Shown: positions 57,826 through 64,000 of the stretch, piece by piece
Layout: the number at the start of each line of letters is the position of its first letter
Position numbering within the stretch: position 1 is the stretch's first letter
Source of the DNA: Flavobacterium sp. UBA7680
GTDB taxonomy: Bacteria; Bacteroidota; Bacteroidia; Flavobacteriales; Flavobacteriaceae
NCBI RefSeq assembly: GCF_002482975.1
Contig: NZ_DLHA01000017.1
Location: 309,688-373,687, forward strand
Direction of reading: 5' to 3'
DNA: 64,000 bases
Position numbers and translations under genes: made by a program
Notes under the pieces: model-generated
Seen by the model: the letters and a program-made list of their open reading frames with translations, nothing else
What the model was told of the DNA's origin: nothing
Databases searched by the model: none

Positions 57826-59103
57826 TTATTTGTTAGACTTAAAGTCTCTTAAAGGATGTCCAGTGTAAATTTGTCTTGGCCTTCCAATTGGTTCTTTATT
57901 TTCACGCATTTCTTTCCATTGTGCAATCCATCCCGGAAGTCTACCAATTGCAAACATAACCGTAAACATATCCGTTGGAATCCCTAATGCTCTGTAAATA
58001 ATTCCAGAATAGAAATCAACGTTTGGATATAAGTTTCTTGATTTGAAGTATTCATCTTCAAGAGCTGCAGATTCTAATTTTTTAGCAATTTCTAAAATCG
58101 GATCTTCAACACCTAAAGTTTCTAAAACTTCTTTAGCTGCTTTTTTAATGATTCTAGCTCTTGGATCAAAGTTTTTATAAACTCTATGACCAAATCCCAT
58201 TAAACGGAAAGGATCATTTTTATCTTTAGCTTTTGCCAAGAATTTATCAGTATCTCCACCATCTTTATTAATCTCCTCAAGCATTTCAAGAACTGCTTGG
58301 TTAGCCCCTCCGTGAAGTGGCCCCCAAAGAGCAGAAACTCCTGCAGAAATAGAAGCAAATAATCCAGCATGAGACGAACCTACCATTCTTACTGTAGATG
58401 TTGAACAGTTTTGCTCGTGATCTGCATGAAGAATAAATAATTTATCTAAAGCATCAACTACAACAGGATTTGCCGAATATGGTCCTGTAGGTAATTTAAA
58501 CATTAACTGCATAAAATTATCTACATAACCTGTTGTGTTATCGTAATAATTTAATGGATAACCCATAGATTTTCTATAAGTCCAAGTAGCAATTACAAGA
58601 AATTTACCCATTGTTTTACAAATGGCTTCGTACATTTCTTTTTCATTGTCTACATTAACTGCTTTTGGATTAAATGCTGTTAAAGCACTTGTTAAAGCAG
58701 ATAAAACTCCCATTGGGTGAGCTGTTTTTGGAAAACCATCAATGATATTTTTCATCTCTTCGTTTACCAAAGTATGTTTTTTAATACCATTTTCAAACTG
58801 CTCTAATTCCTGAGCTGTTGGTAATTCTCCGAAAATCAGAAGATAAGATACTTCTAAGAAACTAGCTTTTTCTGCTAAATCTTCGATTGAATATCCTCTG
58901 TAACGTAAAATTCCTAATTCTCCGTCTAAGAAAGTGATTTCACTTTTACAAGATCCAGAGTTTTTATATCCCGGATCAATTGTAATAATACCTGTTAAAT
59001 CACGTAATTTGTTAATATCGATAGCTGATTCATTTTCGCTTCCTGTGATTACCGGAAGTTCAATTTTTTGACCATCTACTTCTAATGTAGCTATTTTTGA
59101 CAT
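57826..59103 (-). CDS. gltA: Citrate synthase
   Basis: The 425-residue protein is a type II citrate synthase: YRGYSIEDLAEKASFLEVSY near 73, LHADHEQNCSTSTVRMVGSSHA with the first catalytic His near 225, GPLHGGANQAVLEML near 255, and FGHRVYKNFDPRA near 303. It condenses oxaloacetate with acetyl-CoA as the entry to the TCA cycle. It is a single-gene unit with its own promoter candidate and terminator. Confidence 0.98.
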   Translation of the reverse strand: MSKIATLEVDGQKIELPVITGSENESAIDINKLRDLTGIITIDPGYKNSGSCKSEITFLDGELGILRYRGYSIEDLAEKASFLEVSYLLIFGELPTAQELEQFENGIKKHTLVNEEMKNIIDGFPKTAHPMGVLSALTSALTAFNPKAVNVDNEKEMYEAICKTMGKFLVIATWTYRKSMGYPLNYYDNTTGYVDNFMQLMFKLPTGPYSANPVVVDALDKLFILHADHEQNCSTSTVRMVGSSHAGLFASISAGVSALWGPLHGGANQAVLEMLEEINKDGGDTDKFLAKAKDKNDPFRLMGFGHRVYKNFDPRARIIKKAAKEVLETLGVEDPILEIAKKLESAALEDEYFKSRNLYPNVDFYSGIIYRALGIPTDMFTVMFAIGRLPGWIAQWKEMRENKEPIGRPRQIYTGHPLRDFKSNK

Positions 59104-59141
59104 AATATAATCGGAAATAATTCTATAAAATAATAATTTAT

Positions 59142-59149
59142 CAAATCTA
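59142..59149 (-). promoter_or_regulatory. -7 promoter element of gltA
   Basis: Minus-strand TAGATTTG is an exact TAnnTTTG match 38 bases before the ATG, giving a start near 59135. A T-rich stretch, but no TTG, lies at the -33 place. Confidence 0.5.
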
Positions 59150-59209
59150 AGGAATTTAAGACTAACTAAAAAAAGAATCCTGCTATGAATTTGTTAAAAC
59201 TCCAAAAAA

Positions 59210-59235
59210 AAACCATTCGTTAACACGAATGGTTT
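59210..59235 (-). terminator. Intrinsic terminator of eno
   Basis: AAACCATTCGT (59210-59220) pairs with ACGAATGGTTT (59225-59235) over 11 bases around the loop TAAC. A run of A on the plus strand gives a U-run after the stem on the minus strand. It lies 24 bases after the eno stop. Confidence 0.9.
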
Positions 59236-59259
59236 CTTTTCAACATATATCTCTTACGA

Positions 59260-60552
59260 TTATTTGATCTTGAAAGCGTTTAATCCTGGGAAATAAGCAG
59301 TACTTCCTAACTCTTCTTCGATTCTTAATAATTGATTGTATTTTGCCATACGATCAGAACGAGAAGCAGAACCTGTTTTAATTTGCCCACAGTTTAAGGC
59401 AACTGCTAAATCAGCAATTGTATTATCTTCTGTTTCACCAGAACGGTGAGACATTACTGAAGTATAACCAGCATTTTTAGCCATATTTACAGCAGCGATA
59501 GTTTCTGTTAAAGTTCCAATTTGGTTTACTTTTACAAGGATTGAATTAGCGATTCCTTTTTCAATACCAGTAGATAAACGTGCAACATTAGTAACAAATA
59601 AATCATCACCAACTAATTGTACTTTACTTCCAATTTTTTCAGTTAAATATTTCCATCCATCCCAGTCATCTTCATACATACCATCTTCGATAGAAATAAT
59701 CGGATATTTAGCAGCAAGTTCAGCTAAATAATCAGCTTGCTCTTCAGAAGTTCTGATTTTTCCAGTTTCGCCTTCAAATTTAGTATAATCGTATTTACCG
59801 TTTACATAAAACTCAGAAGCAGCACAGTCAAGAGCAATCATAATTTCGTCACCAAAAGTATATCCAGCTTTTTCAACCGCTAATTTGATAGTATCTAAAG
59901 CATCTTCAGTACCACCTGCTAAGTTTGGAGCAAAACCACCTTCATCACCAACAGCTGTACTTAAACCTCTGTCGTGTAAAACTTTTTTCAAGCTGTGGAA
60001 AATTTCAGTTCCCATTTGCATAGCATGTGTAAAAGAAGTTGCTTTTACAGGGAAAATCATAAATTCCTGGAATGCGATAGGCGCATCAGAGTGAGAACCT
60101 CCATTGATGATATTCATCATTGGAACAGGTAACGTATTAGCAGAAACTCCACCTACATATCTGTATAAAGGTAATCCAAGTTCGTTAGCAGCAGCTTTTG
60201 CAGCAGCCAAAGAAACTCCTAAAATTGCATTAGCTCCTAATTTAGATTTATTTGGAGTTCCATCTAAATCAATCATTAATTGATCAATTGTATTTTGTTC
60301 AAAAACAGAAGTTCCAACTAGTTCCTCAGCAATAACAGTATTTACATTGTTCACTGCATTCAAAACTCCTTTTCCAAGATAAGCTTTACCTCCATCACGT
60401 AATTCAACAGCTTCGTGTTCTCCAGTTGATGCTCCAGATGGAACTGCAGCTCTTCCTAAAACTCCGTTTTCAGTTACTACATCAACCTCAATAGTAGGAT
60501 TTCCTCTGGAATCCAAAATTTGTCTTGCGTGAACTTTAATTATAATACTCAT
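59260..60552 (-). CDS. eno: Enolase
   Basis: The 430-residue protein carries the enolase set: ARQILDSRGNPTIEVDV at the start, GDEGGFAPN near 203 with the catalytic Glu, DCAASEFY, SIEDGMYEDDWDGW near 285, VGDDLFVTN near 311 and SHRSGETEDNTIADLAVA near 368, plus the proton-acceptor lysine in ILVKVNQIG. It interconverts 2-phosphoglycerate and PEP. It lies 101 bases downstream of carA; no clear TAnnTTTG promoter was found between them, so co-transcription is possible. Confidence 0.99.
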   Translation of the reverse strand: MSIIIKVHARQILDSRGNPTIEVDVVTENGVLGRAAVPSGASTGEHEAVELRDGGKAYLGKGVLNAVNNVNTVIAEELVGTSVFEQNTIDQLMIDLDGTPNKSKLGANAILGVSLAAAKAAANELGLPLYRYVGGVSANTLPVPMMNIINGGSHSDAPIAFQEFMIFPVKATSFTHAMQMGTEIFHSLKKVLHDRGLSTAVGDEGGFAPNLAGGTEDALDTIKLAVEKAGYTFGDEIMIALDCAASEFYVNGKYDYTKFEGETGKIRTSEEQADYLAELAAKYPIISIEDGMYEDDWDGWKYLTEKIGSKVQLVGDDLFVTNVARLSTGIEKGIANSILVKVNQIGTLTETIAAVNMAKNAGYTSVMSHRSGETEDNTIADLAVALNCGQIKTGSASRSDRMAKYNQLLRIEEELGSTAYFPGLNAFKIK

Positions 60553-60653
60553 TATTTTTGTTTTTATTAATAGATTATAGATTTTTTTTCGAAATTAGAA
60601 AAATATTTAATATTAAAAACGAATTTTCTTTACTAAACACCTTTATTTATTAA

Positions 60654-61772
60654 CTACATCGTTTTAGACACGGTCAGTTTTATATTCTCAACAAATTGAT
60701 CAAATAAATATGACGAATCATGTGGTCCCGGACTTGCTTCTGGGTGATATTGTACTGAAAAACAATTCTTATTTTTCATTCTCATACCTGCTACAGTACC
60801 ATCATTTAAATGTAAATGTGTAATTTCTAAATCAGCATGATTATCTAACTGTTCTTTATTTACAGCAAAACCATGATTTTGAGAAGTAATTTCTCCTTTT
60901 CCTGTAATAAGATTTTTTACCGGATGATTAATTCCACGATGTCCATTAAACATTTTATAAGTCTGAACACCATTTGCCAAAGCAATTACCTGATGTCCTA
61001 AACAGATTCCAAATAAAGGCTTATCCTCCGCAAGAATTTTCTTTGCAACTTCGATTGCCCCAAATAATGGATCTGGATCTCCAGGTCCATTTGATAAGAA
61101 AAATCCATCGGGATTAAACGAATTCAAATCTTCATAAGTTGAATTGTATGGAAAAACTTTAATGTAGCAGTCTCTCTTTGCAAGGTTTCTAAGAATATTC
61201 TTTTTGATTCCAAGATCAAGTGCCGAAATTTTATAGGTTGCATTTTCATCTCCAATAAAATATGGTTCAGTTGTAGATACTTTTGAAGCCAATTCCAAAC
61301 CTTCCATATTTGGAACATTTTCCAGTTCTTTTTTCAAATCTTCAATTGAAGTTCCATCTGTACAAATAACAGCATTCATTGCTCCATTGTCACGAATATA
61401 ACTTACAAGAGCTCTTGTATCAACATCAGAAATACAAATCAGGTTTTGTTTCGCAAAGTAATCTTCCAGACTCCCAGAAGCACCTTCTCTAGAATAATTA
61501 AAGCTAAAGTTTTTACAAACCAAACCAGCAATCTTAATGCTATCTGATTCTACTTCTAAATCATTAACACCATAATTACCAATATGCGGATTAGTCGCAA
61601 CCATAATTTGACCAAAATAAGAAGGGTCAGTAAAAATCTCCTGATATCCGGTCATTCCAGTATTAAAACAAACTTCACCAAAAGTTTTACCGCTGATTCC
61701 GATAGATTTACCATGAAAAATAGTTCCATCACTTAGTAATAAAATGGCGCTTTGTCGTGTTGTGTATTTCAT
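60654..61772 (-). CDS. carA: Carbamoyl-phosphate synthase small subunit
   Basis: The 372-residue protein has an N-terminal CPSase small-chain domain (LLLSDGTIFHGKSIG, FNTGMTGYQEIFTDPSY) and a C-terminal class I glutamine amidotransferase domain with the nucleophile in LFGICLGHQVIALA near 250 and the His/Glu pair in SVQYHPEASPGPHDS near 340. It releases ammonia from glutamine for carbamoyl phosphate in arginine and pyrimidine synthesis. The large subunit gene carB is not adjacent in this window. Confidence 0.98.
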   Translation of the reverse strand: MKYTTRQSAILLLSDGTIFHGKSIGISGKTFGEVCFNTGMTGYQEIFTDPSYFGQIMVATNPHIGNYGVNDLEVESDSIKIAGLVCKNFSFNYSREGASGSLEDYFAKQNLICISDVDTRALVSYIRDNGAMNAVICTDGTSIEDLKKELENVPNMEGLELASKVSTTEPYFIGDENATYKISALDLGIKKNILRNLAKRDCYIKVFPYNSTYEDLNSFNPDGFFLSNGPGDPDPLFGAIEVAKKILAEDKPLFGICLGHQVIALANGVQTYKMFNGHRGINHPVKNLITGKGEITSQNHGFAVNKEQLDNHADLEITHLHLNDGTVAGMRMKNKNCFSVQYHPEASPGPHDSSYLFDQFVENIKLTVSKTM

Positions 61773-61802
61773 TCTTTAATTTGTATTGTTTTTAATCGTC
61801 TT

Positions 61803-61823
61803 ATGAAACTTTTGATGTTTCAT
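61803..61823 (-). repeat. Small hairpin in the carA leader
   Basis: ATGAAAC and GTTTCAT (7 bases each) flank a 7-base loop between the carA promoter and start codon. It could influence translation or transcription of carA, but no PyrR-type or arginine element is recognised. Confidence 0.35.
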
Positions 61824-61841
61824 TTGTAATTAGATATTTTG

Positions 61842-61872
61842 CAAATTTACTTCTTTAAAAGAGTGCTGCCAA
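61842..61872 (-). promoter_or_regulatory. carA promoter (-33 TTG, -7 TAnnTTTG)
   Basis: On the minus strand TTG (61870-61872) and TAAATTTG (61842-61849) are separated by 20 bases, a full match to the Bacteroidetes vegetative promoter. Transcription would start near 61835, leaving a leader of about 60 bases. It is the best promoter in the window. Confidence 0.72.
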
Positions 61873-61957
61873 GATTTTTTAAATTTTTCATTCATAAAAA
61901 TAAAACCTTGACACTGAAATAAGTTAAATTTTACTCTTCTAAAAAAAATCAAAAAAA

Positions 61958-61986
61958 AAGGATAAACTAAAAATTAGCTTATCCTT
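61958..61986 (-). terminator. Intrinsic terminator of the rplQ (ribosomal) operon
   Basis: Arms at 61958-61970 and 61974-61986 form a 13-base stem with one mismatch and a 3-base loop. On the minus strand it is followed by a run of eight or nine U. It lies 28 bases after the rplQ stop and closes the rpsD-rpoA-rplQ transcript. Confidence 0.88.
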
Positions 61987-62014
61987 GATTTCTATAGAAT
62001 CATTACTTTCATAA

Positions 62015-62506
62015 TTATTCAGAAGCTTCAGTAGTCGATTCTGATTCAGCAGCAGGAGCTTCAGGAGCAGTACCTTCAGCTTTCTTAGCTTTACCACCAC
62101 GACGGCTTTTAGCTTTTTTAACTTCTTTTTTACCTCCATTGTAAAGTTCATTGAAATCTACAAGTTCGATCATCGCCATATCAGCGTTATCTCCCAAACG
62201 ATTTCCAACTTTAATGATACGAGTGTATCCACCTGGACGGTCTCCAACTTTAGCTGCTACATCTCTGAACAAGTCAGTTACTGCATATTTGCTGCGTAAG
62301 TAAGCAAAAACAATACGACGGTTGTGAGTCGTATCTTCTTTTGATTTTGTGATTAAAGGCTCAACGAATTGTTTAAGCGCTTTTGCTTTAGCAACAGTAG
62401 TGTTAATACGTTTGTGCTCAATAAGAGAACAAGCCATATTAGCCAACATAGCTTTTCTATGTCCAGTTTGTCTGCTTAAGTGGTTGAATTTTTTTCCGTG
62501 TCTCAT
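62015..62506 (-). CDS. rplQ: 50S ribosomal protein L17
   Basis: The 163-residue protein starts with MRHGKKFNHLSRQTGHRKAM and has the L17 core to about residue 117 (RPGGYTRIIKVGNRLGDNADMA). A low-complexity tail of about 35 residues follows, first Lys/Arg-rich, then Ala/Glu/Ser/Thr-rich, as in many Bacteroidetes L17 proteins. It is the last gene of the ribosomal operon. Confidence 0.98.
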   Translation of the reverse strand: MRHGKKFNHLSRQTGHRKAMLANMACSLIEHKRINTTVAKAKALKQFVEPLITKSKEDTTHNRRIVFAYLRSKYAVTDLFRDVAAKVGDRPGGYTRIIKVGNRLGDNADMAMIELVDFNELYNGGKKEVKKAKSRRGGKAKKAEGTAPEAPAAESESTTEASE

Positions 62507-62568
62507 GACGTGTTTTTTTTATCTTCATCTTGCTACAATCCACTATGGAGAGCAAAATATGAAGTAAA

Positions 62569-63561
62569 TTATTCTTTATCTAATTTGTATTTAGCTAAAT
62601 CCATTCCGAAAGTTAAATTCTTAACTGCAACAAGTTCATCAAGTTCAGTTAAAGATTTTTTACCAAAATTACGGAATTTCATTAGGTCATTTTTATTGAA
62701 CGATACTAAATCACCAAGTGTATCAACTTCAGCCGCTTTCAAGCAATTTAATGCTCTTACAGATAAATCCATATCAACAAGCTTAGTTTTAAGCAATTGT
62801 CTCATATGCAATGACTCTTCATCATACGATTCTGTTTGTGCAATTTCGTCAGCCTCAAGTGTAATTCTTTCATCAGAAAACAACATGAAATGGTGAATTA
62901 AAACTTTAGCAGCTTCAGTAAGAGCATCTTTTGGATTAATAGATCCATCAGTTTTGATTTCAAAAACTAATTTTTCGTAATCTGTTTTTTGCTCTACACG
63001 GAAATTTTCGATTGCATATTTTACATTTTTTACCGGAGTAAAAATAGAATCTGTAAAAATCGTTCCAATTGCAGCATTTTGTTTTTTGTTCTCTTCAGCA
63101 GGAACGTATCCTCTACCTTTTTCGATTGTTAAATCGAAGTTCAATTTGATTTTAGAATCTAAATTACAGATAACAAGGTCTGGATTCAAGACTTGAAAAC
63201 CTGAGATAAATTTTTGAAAATCACCTGCTGTCAATTGATCTTTACCTGAAACAGAAATTGTAACTGATTCATTATCTATATCTTCAATTTGACGTTTGAA
63301 ACGTACTTGTTTTAGATTAAGGATAATTTCGGTAACATCTTCAACAACACCTGAAATAGTAGAAAACTCATGATCTACACCTTCGATACGAACAGATGTA
63401 ATTGCATAACCTTCTAACGCTGAAAGCAAAACTCTTCTAAGTGCATTACCAACTGTCAATCCATAACCAGGTTCTAAAGGTCTAAATTCGAATTTACCTT
63501 CAAAATCGGTTGAATCGATCATGATAACTTTATCGGGCTTTTGAAAATTAAATATTGCCAT
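62569..63561 (-). CDS. rpoA: DNA-directed RNA polymerase alpha subunit
   Basis: The 330-residue protein has the alpha N-terminal dimerisation domain (GYGLTVGNALRRVLLSALEG near 33-52, the insert with PAEENKKQNAAIGTI) and a C-terminal domain (about 250-320: LDMDLSVRALNCLK-like region, TLGDLVSFNKNDLMKFRNFGKKSL). It sits between rpsD and rplQ, the standard arrangement. Confidence 0.99.
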   Translation of the reverse strand: MAIFNFQKPDKVIMIDSTDFEGKFEFRPLEPGYGLTVGNALRRVLLSALEGYAITSVRIEGVDHEFSTISGVVEDVTEIILNLKQVRFKRQIEDIDNESVTISVSGKDQLTAGDFQKFISGFQVLNPDLVICNLDSKIKLNFDLTIEKGRGYVPAEENKKQNAAIGTIFTDSIFTPVKNVKYAIENFRVEQKTDYEKLVFEIKTDGSINPKDALTEAAKVLIHHFMLFSDERITLEADEIAQTESYDEESLHMRQLLKTKLVDMDLSVRALNCLKAAEVDTLGDLVSFNKNDLMKFRNFGKKSLTELDELVAVKNLTFGMDLAKYKLDKE

Positions 63562-63582
63562 AAATTTCGACTAAGTCAATTA

Positions 63583-64000
63583 TTATTTGTTGTACAACTC
63601 TACGATTAATTGTTCTTTAATGTTTTCTGGAATTTGAAGTCTTGCAGGTACAGAAACAAAAGTTCCTTCTTTAAGATCATTGTTCCAAGTAATCCATTCA
63701 TAAACATGACTTGAATTTGATAAAGAACGCTCGATAGCCTCTAAAGATTTAGATTTTTCACGAACTGCAACTTTATCACCAGGCTTAAGGTGGTAAGAAG
63801 GAATATTAACAACTTCACCGTTTACTGTAATGTGTCTGTGAGATACTATTTGACGAGCACCTCTTCTAGATGGAGCAATTCCCATTCTAAAAACAACATT
63901 ATCTAATCTTGCTTCACATAGTTGTAATAAAACTTCACCAGTAACTCCTTTAGTAGCTGATGCTTTTTCGAATAAATTTCTGAATTGTTTTTCTAAAATT
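63583..64000 (-). CDS. rpsD: 30S ribosomal protein S4, 5' end cut by window edge
   Basis: The frame runs from the stop at 63583 to the window edge and encodes the last 139 residues of S4 ([33 protein letters not shown]4-domain RNA-binding core, and the C-terminal [20 protein letters not shown]). An internal ATG at 63883-63885 is not the start, since conserved S4 sequence continues upstream of it to position 64000. S4 is a primary 16S rRNA binder and often a translational regulator of its operon. Confidence 0.98.

Noticed and set aside
61939..62151. Minus-strand 70-codon frame overlapping the rplQ end and its terminator
   Set aside because: It is an out-of-frame reading of the Lys-rich L17 tail that runs through the terminator hairpin.
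62480..62896. Plus-strand open frame of 138 codons opposite the rplQ/rpoA junction
   Set aside because: It is antisense to rpoA and rplQ, both certain, and its composition is that of a reverse-frame shadow.
63583..63885. A short 100-residue gene starting at the ATG at 63885
   Set aside because: Conserved S4 sequence continues in frame upstream to the window edge, so this is an internal Met of rpsD.

Overview
The window looks like a chromosomal segment of a Flavobacterium-type member of the Bacteroidetes, possibly close to F. johnsoniae. The DNA is strongly A/T-rich. Several promoters fit the Bacteroidetes -7 consensus TAnnTTTG. A UpxY-family antiterminator, OPX/Wzc proteins and the gene order rpsD-rpoA-rplQ / carA / eno / gltA all fit that group. 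The genus is inferred from sequence character and remembered homologues, not from a search. Every gene except the MarC-like one (55121-55747) is on the minus strand, so transcription runs from right to left.

Right side (about 53.8-64 kb) is housekeeping: the end of a ribosomal operon (rpsD cut by the window edge, rpoA, rplQ, terminator), carA with a good promoter, eno and gltA each with a terminator, two neighbouring guanidine-modifying-superfamily hydrolases (DDAH-like and CtlX-like), marC, a CoA-binding protein and recR.

The remaining ~53 kb (1-53726) is one very large surface-polysaccharide region in three transcriptional blocks. Block 1 (53726 to 47513) holds wza, the wzc tyrosine kinase, a UDP-GlcNAc 4-epimerase (WbpP/TviC type), UDP-glucose dehydrogenase and a UpxY-like NusG paralogue, and ends in a strong hairpin terminator at 47416-47455. 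Block 2 (47191 to 19356) starts with a GTG-initiated nucleotide-sugar dehydrogenase. It carries manC, rfbB, a second 800-residue OPX protein, a kinase-less Wzz, Wzx, a Wzy-like polymerase, six glycosyltransferases, two acyltransferases, a pyruvyltransferase, gmd, fcl, a WbpV-like reductase, a WecA/WbpL-type initiating transferase, a cupin, a PglE-like aminotransferase, rfbC, rfbD, rfbA and a WbpM/PglF-type dehydratase, and ends at a terminator (19302-19330). Block 3 (19203 to below position 1) is a separate ABC-export module: Wzm, Wzt with a C-terminal carbohydrate-binding extension, an FkbM methyltransferase, eleven glycosyltransferases including a GT10 fucosyltransferase, a second methyltransferase, an acetyltransferase, neuA-neuB-neuC and an MBOAT acyltransferase cut by the left edge.

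Taken together the locus predicts GDP-L-fucose, dTDP-L-rhamnose, UDP-GlcA, UDP-GalNAcA, a UDP-4-keto-6-deoxy-GlcNAc-derived sugar (QuiNAc/FucNAc and/or a 4-amino sugar) and CMP-Neu5Ac. It serves both a Wzx/Wzy and an ABC (Wzm/Wzt) export route. The most interesting points are the co-existence of these routes, a probable UpxY-controlled terminator between blocks 1 and 2, and a sialic-acid pathway without a recognisable sialyltransferase beside a fucosyltransferase. No rRNA, tRNA, CRISPR, insertion sequence or prophage was seen.
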